5,285 nt of DNA, taken from assembly GCA_945906715.1 (NCBI GenBank), contig CAMDRK010000207.1, positions 1-5,285 of the forward strand. Reading direction: 5' to 3'. The DNA is from Nitrospira lenta (lineage in GTDB: Bacteria; Nitrospirota; Nitrospiria; Nitrospirales; Nitrospiraceae). The notes beneath the pieces are model-generated. The model ran no database searches, was not told the origin of the DNA, and worked only from the letters and a program-made list of their open reading frames with translations. Below are positions 1-4,565 of this stretch, piece by piece. Position 1 is the stretch's first letter. Each line of letters begins with the position of its first letter. The position numbers and the translations under genes were made by a program.

Positions 1-39
1 CAGTGTCACCTGATTCTTGGATGTTTTTTTCGCGAGCAT
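1..39 (-). CDS. AbrB/MazE/SpoVT-type antitoxin, N-terminal 13 codons only (runs off the left edge)
   Basis: The minus strand opens with an ATG at 39-37 and reads MLAKKTSKNQVTL to the window edge. The pattern K-x-T-S-K-N-Q-V-T-L is the typical first beta-strand region of swapped-hairpin AbrB/MazE/SpoVT DNA-binding domains, which usually continues with P-K-x-I/V. Such proteins are mostly antitoxins that bind their own promoter and neutralise a toxin encoded just downstream, which here would be outside the window. A purine-rich AGAGGTG lies immediately before the ATG and serves as ribosome binding site. The palindrome at 54-76, right upstream, fits an autoregulatory operator. Only 13 residues are seen, so the family call rests on a short but characteristic motif; it could also be a stand-alone AbrB-like regulator. 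Confidence 0.55.
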   Translation of the reverse strand, partial: MLAKKTSKNQVTL

Positions 40-53
40 GGTCACCTCTTTAA

Positions 54-76
54 TGAAGTAAGAATATCTTACTTCA
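54..76. promoter_or_regulatory. Perfect palindrome, candidate operator of the antitoxin gene
   Basis: TGAAGTAAGA (54-63) and TCTTACTTCA (67-76) are perfect 10-base inverted arms around the 3-base centre ATA. The site ends 15 bases upstream of the antitoxin start codon and overlaps the proposed -10 box, the position expected of a repressor site. AbrB/MazE-type antitoxins commonly repress their own operon through such palindromes. It is too AT-rich to look like a terminator, and no T-tract follows on either strand. Operator function is inferred. Confidence 0.5.
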
Positions 77-90
77 CGGCATCTTGGCAA
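63..90 (-). promoter_or_regulatory. Candidate sigma70-like promoter of the antitoxin gene
   Basis: On the minus strand TTGCCA (90-85, five of six matches to TTGACA) is followed after 16 bases by GATATT (68-63, four of six matches to TATAAT). The -10 box falls inside the 54-76 palindrome, so a protein bound there would block transcription. The predicted transcript would start about 15-20 bases before the ATG. Confidence 0.35.
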
Positions 91-116
91 GGCGAGACGA
101 AATGAAAGAGTGGATG

Positions 117-245
117 ACGTATGGCTTATAGTCTATAGCGTCAGACCAGAGCGAATGGCAGCTGACGTATGGCCGATAGCATGCCGCAGATAAAACAGGG
201 CTTCCTTTGTTCGTGCTATAGTCCCTGGGCCATCAGCCATAGGCT
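117..245 (+). repeat. Intergenic palindromic repeat element, copy 1 (upstream of trmL)
   Basis: This stretch is made of short units of the type TATGGC(C/T)(G/T)ATAG on the left (118-139, 152-181) and their inverted forms such as GCTATAG and CATCAGCCATA on the right (215-241). The spacer (about 188-214: AGATAAAACAGG, then CTTCCTTTGTTCGT) is clearly related to the spacer of the second element at 770-797, which shows that the two are copies of one family. It can fold into a long imperfect stem-loop. The element ends only about 13 bases before the trmL start codon, so it forms most of the trmL leader. No open reading frame inside it is credible. Confidence 0.7.
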
Positions 246-257
246 CCGATCTTCGTC

Positions 258-722
258 ATGTTCGACGTCATCCTCTATCAACCTGAAATTCCCCCGAACA
301 CCGGCAACATCATCCGCCTCTGCGCCAACACGGGAGCCAGGCTGCATCTGGTGAAGCCGCTGGGCTTTACGCTGGAGGATAAGCAATTGCTGCGAGCGGG
401 GCTGGACTATCACGAATTTGCCACGATCACGGTCCACGAAAACTGGGCTGAGTGCGCAGAACGCTTCAAGGATCGTCGTCTGTTTGCCGTCTCGACCAAA
501 GGCACCCAACAATACGATTTGGTCGACTATGCGGACGGCGATGTGTTTGTGTTTGGTCCGGAAAGCCGTGGGTTGCCGGCTGAGATTCGGGGGAGCGTCG
601 CTGCGCAGCAATGTATCCGTGTTCCCATGGTTCCTGGAAACCGGAGCCTCAATCTTTCCAATGCAGTGGCCGTGGTGATCTACGAAGCCTGGCGGCAGTC
701 CGGATTTGGAGCGAGTCGATAA
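258..722 (+). CDS. trmL: tRNA (cytidine(34)-2'-O)-methyltransferase TrmL
   Basis: The 154-residue product is a compact SPOUT methyltransferase, almost the length of E. coli TrmL (157 residues). The family methylates the 2'-hydroxyl of the wobble nucleotide 34 in tRNA-Leu isoacceptors, using S-adenosylmethionine, as a dimer in the cytoplasm. The visible motifs are PEIPPNTGNIIRLCANTG (residues 9-26) with the conserved N14 and R20, GLDYHEF (48-54), FGPESRGLP (99-107), and the knot-forming stretch 123-147 with S130, N132 and N135 followed by IYEAWRQ. There is no added RNA-binding domain, which separates it from TrmH and RlmB. The ATG at 258 gives the family N-terminus, but no good Shine-Dalgarno sequence precedes it. 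The gene stands alone between two repeat elements and converges with the J-domain gene. Function is assigned with high confidence from motif similarity. Confidence 0.95.
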   Translation: MFDVILYQPEIPPNTGNIIRLCANTGARLHLVKPLGFTLEDKQLLRAGLDYHEFATITVHENWAECAERFKDRRLFAVSTKGTQQYDLVDYADGDVFVFGPESRGLPAEIRGSVAAQQCIRVPMVPGNRSLNLSNAVAVVIYEAWRQSGFGASR

Positions 723-730
723 GGGAGCGA

Positions 731-863
731 GAGCATATAGCGTATGGCTTATGGCCGATAGCAGGAGGTAGAAACAAATAGGATTTTCTTTGCTCGTGCT
801 ATCAGCCATTCGCGATCAGCCATACGCTCTTTTCTCATGCCATCAGCTATCAGCCATATGCTC
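731..863 (+). repeat. Intergenic palindromic repeat element, copy 2 (between trmL and the J-domain gene)
   Basis: The outer arms AGCGTATGGCT (739-749) and AGCCATACGCT (818-828) are perfect 11-base inverted repeats. The inner arms ATGGCCGATAGC (751-762) and GCTATCAGCCAT (798-809) match except at one base. A further pair, GAGCATAT (731-738) and ATATGCTC (856-863), encloses the whole. The spacer (AGAAACAAATAGG, then TTTTCTTTGCTCGT) resembles that of the copy at 117-245, in the same orientation. The element fills nearly the whole 141-base gap between two convergent genes and stops exactly at the TAA of the J-domain gene. It may act as a bidirectional transcript end or mRNA-stabilising hairpin, as REP/BIME elements do; that role is inferred. 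Confidence 0.75.
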
Positions 864-1763
864 TTATAGATCGTCTTCTTTCAGACAACGTCCGTATCCC
901 TGTTGCTCGGCAAAGTAATAGGCATAGTGCAGGGAAGCGAGGTTGGCGATGCGCTCTTCCGCCTCGTCCCGCGTGTCGGCATAGATCACCTGGATGCCAT
1001 AGCGCGCGGTGAGGGCATCGAGAAAATCAAGCAGCCCGATCTTGTGATACTGGTTGAGACGCCCTCCGGCTTTGCGATGCTGAAGCATGCCTTCGATGAC
1101 CAGAAAACGAGAGGGAAAGGCAAGGGCCTGTTCGAGTTCACGGAGAAACGGCGGGCGATTGAAGGAGGGGTTCGAAAAGACTGTATAGAGTTCTTCGACG
1201 CCCATGCGTGTGATAGACAACAGCTCGGGCACTTCCGCAATGGCATAGCCGCTGACGGGCAACGGTTCCCGCATCGTTCCGGCGATGCGCACGAAACCGT
1301 GAAAGTCATAAGGCTGATGCTCGCGAGGATCGACATAGAGATGAATGGCCGGCACCATGAGTTTAGGTTGGCCTTGTGGAGAGAGCAGCATGATGAGCGA
1401 TTGTGGTCCGCGAGGACTCTGGCTGGATCGAGCGGTCTGTTGAGCGCGGGGCGGAGTGGAGGCGTACGATCCAGAAGAGGGGTGTGCCTCAGGAGTGGGG
1501 CGTACGGATGGCTTGTGAGAGGCCGAGGATTGATTCTTGGCATCGTAGCGTGCGCGTGCGATGGGGTCACTGAGGGTTTGATAGGCTTGGTTGATTAGTT
1601 GTGTCCGGGCTTCCGCTTTCCGATGCAAGGTCGGCACATGGCCAAAGCGATCCGGATGCCAGACCTGGATTTGCTCATGCCAGGATTTCTTAATCTCATC
1701 CTCCGTTGCGGTGGGTAAGAGTTCGAGAAGCGTGTAATAGTTGGTCGTCTGTCCGTCGCGCAT
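864..1763 (-). CDS. J-domain protein fused to a degenerate ERCC4/XPF-type nuclease-like domain
   Basis: The 299-residue product has three parts. Residues 8-76 form a DnaJ J-domain (YYTLLEL start, WHPDRFG with the HPD signature at 36-38, then INQAYQTLSDPIARARYD), so it should stimulate a DnaK-type ATPase. Residues 77-125 are a Ser/Pro/Gln-rich linker. Residues 138-285 resemble an ERCC4 nuclease fold: YVDPREHQPYDF (143-154), LPVSGYAI (168-175), ITRMGVEEL (184-192), FLREL and the strand FLVIEG (220-225), then ARYGIQVIYADTRDEA (253-268). In active members the second motif is GDY and the third ERK-x3-D. Here they read SGY and TRM-x3-E, so cleavage activity is probably lost although D145 and E148 remain. 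No Cys-rich zinc domain or membrane segment is seen. GGAG six bases before the ATG supports the start. The J-domain is certain; the nuclease homology is my reading of motifs. Confidence 0.85.
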   Translation of the reverse strand: MRDGQTTNYYTLLELLPTATEDEIKKSWHEQIQVWHPDRFGHVPTLHRKAEARTQLINQAYQTLSDPIARARYDAKNQSSASHKPSVRPTPEAHPSSGSYASTPPRAQQTARSSQSPRGPQSLIMLLSPQGQPKLMVPAIHLYVDPREHQPYDFHGFVRIAGTMREPLPVSGYAIAEVPELLSITRMGVEELYTVFSNPSFNRPPFLRELEQALAFPSRFLVIEGMLQHRKAGGRLNQYHKIGLLDFLDALTARYGIQVIYADTRDEAEERIANLASLHYAYYFAEQQGYGRCLKEDDL

Positions 1764-1814
1764 GGAGTACTCCGGTGCAAGGGAAAGAAGTGTAGCGGAG
1801 TCGCAGGGGGAGAT

Positions 1815-1875
1815 CTAGCAGGCTGTTGAAAAACTATAGGGTAGCCGCGCGAGACTGGCAAGACGTGCGAGACAC
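1815..1875. repeat. Fragment of a dispersed GCAGGCTGTTGAAAAA-type repeat
   Basis: The stretch beginning AGCAGGCTGTTGAAAAA resembles the end of a dispersed intergenic repeat that I recall from Nitrospira and some other environmental bacteria. No second copy lies in this window, so the assignment rests on memory and the right border is uncertain. The -10 and -35 boxes proposed for the J-domain gene lie in this stretch. Confidence 0.35.
1833..1861 (-). promoter_or_regulatory. Candidate sigma70-like promoter of the J-domain gene
   Basis: On the minus strand TTGCCA (1861-1856, five of six consensus bases) is separated by exactly 17 bases from TATAGT (1838-1833, five of six). This is the best promoter-like match I noticed in the window. 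Transcription would start near 1826 and give a leader of about 63 bases before the ATG at 1763. It lies inside a probable dispersed repeat fragment. Confidence 0.55.
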
Positions 1876-1887
1876 TCGGAATCAGTG

Positions 1888-1912
1888 TCTGTGGTCGCGG
1901 TCTGTGGTCGCG
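1888..1912. repeat. Two tandem copies of a 12-13 base unit
   Basis: TCTGTGGTCGCG occurs at 1888-1899 and again at 1901-1912, a period of 13 bases. It lies upstream of both divergent genes and further out than their proposed promoters. It could be a binding site pair or a chance slippage duplication; nothing in the sequence decides between these. Confidence 0.5.
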
Positions 1913-1944
1913 CGTTTGAGAGGCTGACGGACGGTGCTCTTTCC

Positions 1945-1965
1945 GAGCCATCAGCCATTCGCTCT
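1945..1965. repeat. Solo half-unit of the CAGCCATA/CAGCCATT repeat family
   Basis: GAGCCATCAGCCATTCGCTCT matches the right arms of the elements around trmL. Its GCCATTCGCTCT (1954-1965) is the exact reverse complement of 148-159 in copy 1. Only one arm is present, so it cannot form the large hairpin and looks like a decayed remnant. Confidence 0.5.
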
Positions 1966-2008
1966 TCTTTGTGCAGCCTGCGCTCGTCTTGCGCTGTTCG
2001 AGAATAGT

Positions 2009-2036
2009 TTGATAGGGTTCTGGCTGGTGTTATTAC
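2009..2036 (+). promoter_or_regulatory. Candidate promoter of the 144-residue protein gene
   Basis: TTGATA (2009-2014, five of six matches to TTGACA) is followed after 16 bases by TATTAC (2031-2036, four of six). Transcription would begin near 2043, leaving a leader of about 26 bases that contains the ribosome binding site at 2055-2060. Confidence 0.35.
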
Positions 2037-2068
2037 AAAGCTCAACCCCTGCACGGAGGAAGACGACA

Positions 2069-2503
2069 ATGGGAGAAATCGATACAGCCCCTGAAGTTGC
2101 CGCCAAGGCTATTGAGGATCTCACGGCATTAGAGGTGGATCCAGCCAAATGCGAGCGTCTCTATAAGGCGGCGTTGGTTCAATCCAGCTCCGGCGTGACC
2201 TATCGTATGTTGGCCAAGGTGATCGAGACCGGCAAGTTGGACCTTGTCCACTACGGTTGTGATTTGGATGTGGAAGGCAAACCGATATCGAAGTGGCGGA
2301 TCCGACGCATCCTTGAGCAAGCTCTTGAACGGTTTGACAAAGAGCTTGAGACCATCAAGAAGGGCATTCTAGACGATGGCGAGACCGTGCAGGGCGCATG
2401 GGTGCACGATATGACCGGCATGGCGGATGTGGCGGCACAGGGTAAGAGTTTGGATGAGTGGTCACGGAACACGACCGCAGAGGTCAAGAAGAAATCGAGC
2501 TAA
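2069..2503 (+). CDS. Conserved-looking hypothetical protein, 144 residues
   Basis: I do not recognise a family. The start is the ATG at 2069 because GGAGGA (2055-2060) sits eight bases before it; an in-frame extension back to 1934 has no such signal and translates intergenic repeat. The product is soluble, rich in charged residues and probably largely alpha-helical. An N-terminal helical part (residues 7-57) contains C28; a turn, VHYGCDLDVEGKPISKWRIRR (60-80), contains C64; a long amphipathic helix (78-100) follows; then WVHDMTGMADVAAQGKSLDEW (111-131) and a Lys/Ser tail. No signal peptide, membrane segment, nucleotide-binding loop or metal-site cluster is evident. It has its own promoter candidate and ends 22 bases from the convergent ATP-grasp gene. 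The strong ribosome site and clean frame make it a real gene; its role is unknown. Confidence 0.8.
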   Translation: MGEIDTAPEVAAKAIEDLTALEVDPAKCERLYKAALVQSSSGVTYRMLAKVIETGKLDLVHYGCDLDVEGKPISKWRIRRILEQALERFDKELETIKKGILDDGETVQGAWVHDMTGMADVAAQGKSLDEWSRNTTAEVKKKSS

Positions 2504-2525
2504 CCCTCGTCAGGCCGCGTGGCCA

Positions 2526-3794
2526 TCAGAAACTCAGGGCGTGTGATCGCGAGGATGTTGGAGACGCGCTGATGCCCACCGTCAATCGGCGGTGGGCATC
2601 GCGAAGCGACTGCTCCACCTCTTCCGGTGTCGTTCCCCGTGCCAGGAGAAACCCCAGGTAACGTGTCCCCTCAGGAAGTGGGACCAGTTCATCGCCTGGT
2701 TCCGCTGTAATCGTCAGTTCTTCAATCCCAGGCACAGCCCTGGCTTCAGCCTGTCCCCGCACTTCACTCAGCCTGCCGCCGTAAGGAATCGGGAGCATCA
2801 TCACTCCCGCTGCCTGTTCTTGCTTGGTGAGGGAAGGGAGCGGCATCTGCAGCGCATGGCGGAGGATCAGCTCTTCGAGCGACATGCCTGAGGCGAAGTT
2901 CAGTGTGCTGGAACAGCGCCCGCCGATGGCGCGTGCCGCCATCTCAATGACCCACACCCCCTTCTCGTTCACGCGGAATTCCCCATGCACCGGCCCTTCC
3001 CGTAGTCCGAGCGCCTGCGCCGTTCGAACCGCACAGGCGATAACGTTCTGTTGTAGGTCGGAGGAACGACGGGAAGGTGTGGTATAGATCGTCTCCTCAA
3101 AAAATGGGCCATTGAGTGGATCTGGCTTATCGAACATCGCCAGCGGTTGCAACGTTCCCTGTGTGAGCAAGCCCTCCAAGGCGACTTCGATCCCCGGCAC
3201 AAAATCCTCGACGAGGATCCAACGGGCCTGTTCGTCCTGTGTTACCAGACCCATGTTGGTGAGGAGCGCACCCACGCGAGAAAATGCATGCCTGAACTCT
3301 TCCTCGTCATTGGCGCGGATCACTCCACAACTGGCGGAGAGGATCAGTGGCTTGAGTACACAGGGATAGCTGACCTGTTTGGCGAATTCCCTTGGATCAC
3401 CGTCGAGAGGGAAGACGGTATGGTGAGGGACGGGAATGCCCTGTCCAGAGAGAAGCTCGCGCATAAGGCGCTTGTTCCTGGCGGCGGTGACGGACGCAAC
3501 AGAGTTGTGAGGCAAGCCGATCGCCTGTGCAATGGCGGCCGCGGTGACGGCTGTGACATCGTCTACCCCGATCACCGCATTGATGGGGTGCTGTCGAGCG
3601 AATGCAATCGTGAGTGGAAGGGCAGCCTGCGGATCTCGAACATCGAGCGGCAAGAATTCACCCGATGAATTCGTCGGTTCGTCGGGGCGCCGTTCACTTC
3701 CGATAGTGACAGCGACATGCAGGTTGTGCGCTGCCGCGAGGAAGGCTTCGGCTCGATAGGTTCTCGTCGGCAGGAGCAGGAGCAGTCTTGGCAT
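2526..3794 (-). CDS. ATP-grasp domain protein, L-amino acid ligase/carboxylate-amine ligase-like
   Basis: The 422-residue product has a Rossmann-like preATP lobe (residues 1-105, starting RLLLLLPT), an ATP-grasp core (about 106-318) and a C-terminal lobe (about 328-408). Core signatures are NKRLMRELL (107-115), the ATP-contacting lysine in CVLKPL (K148), LVEDFVPGIEVALEG (194-208), and the Mg-binding stretch GPVHGEFRV (267-275) followed by VIEMAARAIGG (282-292, E284 and R288). The C-terminal lobe (GVMMLPIP, then GTRYLGFLLARG) resembles that of BacD-type L-amino acid ligases. Enzymes of this group activate a carboxylate as acyl-phosphate and join it to an amine, often an amino acid. The substrate cannot be read from sequence. 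It is the last gene of the operon, starting nine bases after the DUF169 stop with no clear ribosome site, which suggests translational coupling. Confidence 0.88.
   Translation of the reverse strand: MPRLLLLLPTRTYRAEAFLAAAHNLHVAVTIGSERRPDEPTNSSGEFLPLDVRDPQAALPLTIAFARQHPINAVIGVDDVTAVTAAAIAQAIGLPHNSVASVTAARNKRLMRELLSGQGIPVPHHTVFPLDGDPREFAKQVSYPCVLKPLILSASCGVIRANDEEEFRHAFSRVGALLTNMGLVTQDEQARWILVEDFVPGIEVALEGLLTQGTLQPLAMFDKPDPLNGPFFEETIYTTPSRRSSDLQQNVIACAVRTAQALGLREGPVHGEFRVNEKGVWVIEMAARAIGGRCSSTLNFASGMSLEELILRHALQMPLPSLTKQEQAAGVMMLPIPYGGRLSEVRGQAEARAVPGIEELTITAEPGDELVPLPEGTRYLGFLLARGTTPEEVEQSLRDAHRRLTVGISASPTSSRSHALSF
2571..2600. terminator. Strong hairpin in the 3' end of the ATP-grasp gene, possible transcript end signal
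   Basis: GATGCCCACCG (2571-2581) and CGGTGGGCATC (2590-2600) are perfect 11-base inverted arms around an 8-base loop, GC-rich and very stable. The hairpin lies inside the last 25 codons of the ATP-grasp frame and 68 bases beyond the stop of the convergent gene. Neither strand has a clear T-tract after it, so it is not a classical intrinsic terminator; attenuation of read-through from both sides is possible. Confidence 0.35.
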
Positions 3795-3803
3795 GATAGC
3801 TGT

Positions 3804-4526
3804 TTAGCCGGTGATAGGGGTGGTTGATCCCGCGCGGCTTCGGTGAAATGCTTCCAACTGGCGATTGGCCTCGATGATGATCGATAGTTTTTCTACCACG
3901 TCGGCCAGTCTTGCGCCTGGGATCGTGTAATAGCCCTCATCATCCCCAAGCCCGGTGTAGACGCGGTTTCCGATACAGCCGAAACTGCTGGCCGTCTGTC
4001 CCGACTGTAGTGTTTCCGGTAGGACGGCGCAGGTCGGCCGTCCCATTGTGGCGCTTCCACCTGCGATACCGGCGGACTGTGCCGCTTCTGCCAGGAGCAT
4101 CAGCTGCTTGACGGTCCCGCGGACCAGCACCACGTCCGGGGTGAAGGTGGCCTGCGCGAGTGGCGCATATACGGCTACACGAAAGGGTTCCTGGCGGCGT
4201 GGGATCATGGGAATGTCTGCCATCGTGAGATACTGCATCCCCACCATGGTCTGCACCAGACCGTTCAGTTCAGTTGCGACTTGTGGCGGCAGATCTATAC
4301 CGTGGGTATGGGCCCCGACTGGACAGGTATAGTGATCTGATGCCTCCGTATAGAAGACCTGGCCTTCAGCCGCCAACTTCCAATAGCCGCATCCTGCAGC
4401 TGTAGGAGATGCGACCCGCGGAATGCCCGCCGGGGCTACGTCTCGAAACGCGATCGCCACTGCCGGTAGCTTTAATCCCAACAATTTCTGGATCTCTGTG
4501 CCTTGTGTCATCAGTTCAGATTTCAC
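3804..4526 (-). CDS. DUF169 family protein with four cysteines
   Basis: The 240-residue product matches the DUF169 (ArCR, COG2043-like) pattern: LKLPAVAIAF near the start (residues 18-27), AGCGYWKLA (44-52), HYTCPVGAHTHG (65-76), GRPTCAVLP (162-170) and SSFGCIGNRVYTGLGDDEGYYTIPG (180-204). C46, C68, C166 and C184 are the only cysteines and sit in conserved-looking contexts, so they may bind an Fe-S cluster or another metal; that is inference, since the family has no settled function that I know of. The frame opens with GTG at 4526, preceded by GAGGGG about nine bases upstream; an in-frame ATG five codons later lacks a comparable site. The gene lies 39 bases after the radical SAM gene and nine before the ATP-grasp gene, indicating an operon. 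No signal peptide or membrane segment is seen. Confidence 0.85.
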   Translation of the reverse strand: MKSELMTQGTEIQKLLGLKLPAVAIAFRDVAPAGIPRVASPTAAGCGYWKLAAEGQVFYTEASDHYTCPVGAHTHGIDLPPQVATELNGLVQTMVGMQYLTMADIPMIPRRQEPFRVAVYAPLAQATFTPDVVLVRGTVKQLMLLAEAAQSAGIAGGSATMGRPTCAVLPETLQSGQTASSFGCIGNRVYTGLGDDEGYYTIPGARLADVVEKLSIIIEANRQLEAFHRSRAGSTTPITG

Positions 4527-4565
4527 TTCTTGTTCCCCTCACAACTACATGTAATCTAAGTAACT

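Larger units (their letters stand above)
1764..2068. other. Divergent intergenic region between the J-domain gene and the 144-residue protein gene
   Basis: This 305-base stretch holds, from left to right, the J-domain gene leader, a dispersed repeat fragment carrying a strong promoter match on the minus strand, a 13-base tandem duplication, a solo palindromic-repeat arm and a weaker promoter for the plus-strand gene. Open frames that cross it have no ribosome binding site and low-complexity Ser/Arg/Ala-rich translations, so I see no gene here. Confidence 0.6.

Noticed and set aside
216..809. 197-codon open frame on the minus strand across trmL
   Set aside because: It is antisense to a clear TrmL frame, includes repeat sequence at both ends, and has no family resemblance or ribosome binding site.
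117..863. CRISPR array, because short repeats recur
   Set aside because: The units are inverted and irregular, with no constant spacing or unique spacers of even length, and there are no cas genes.
903..1598. 231-codon open frame on the plus strand opposite the J-domain gene
   Set aside because: It mirrors the codon structure of the J-domain gene on the other strand; the translation is rich in Gly/Arg with no recognisable motif.
1934..2068. N-terminal extension of the 144-residue protein to an upstream ATG
   Set aside because: The extension translates a repeat arm and promoter-like sequence, whereas GGAGGA at 2055-2060 clearly serves the ATG at 2069.
1815..2069. Possible small minus-strand gene of 84 codons in the divergent intergenic region
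   Set aside because: The translation is low-complexity Ser/Arg/Ala made from repeat fragments and runs over the ribosome site of the plus-strand gene; no SD precedes it.
3050..3085. Stretch giving RRSSDL in the ATP-grasp frame and RSEERREG on the other strand, reminiscent of translated sequencing-adapter contamination
   Set aside because: The bases do not match the common adapter core, the frame is uninterrupted, and a TPSR-type segment is normal at this place in the ATP-grasp family.
3204..3218. Palindrome ATCCTCG-A-CGAGGAT
   Set aside because: It lies in the codons for the conserved LVEDFVPG motif of the ATP-grasp gene and is explained by protein constraint and chance.
3147..3668. 173-codon open frame on the plus strand opposite the ATP-grasp gene
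   Set aside because: Antisense shadow of a well-supported gene, with no start signal.
4546..4553. TACATGTA palindrome between the radical SAM and DUF169 genes
   Set aside because: Eight bases is too short to support a regulatory claim, and the genes look co-transcribed.
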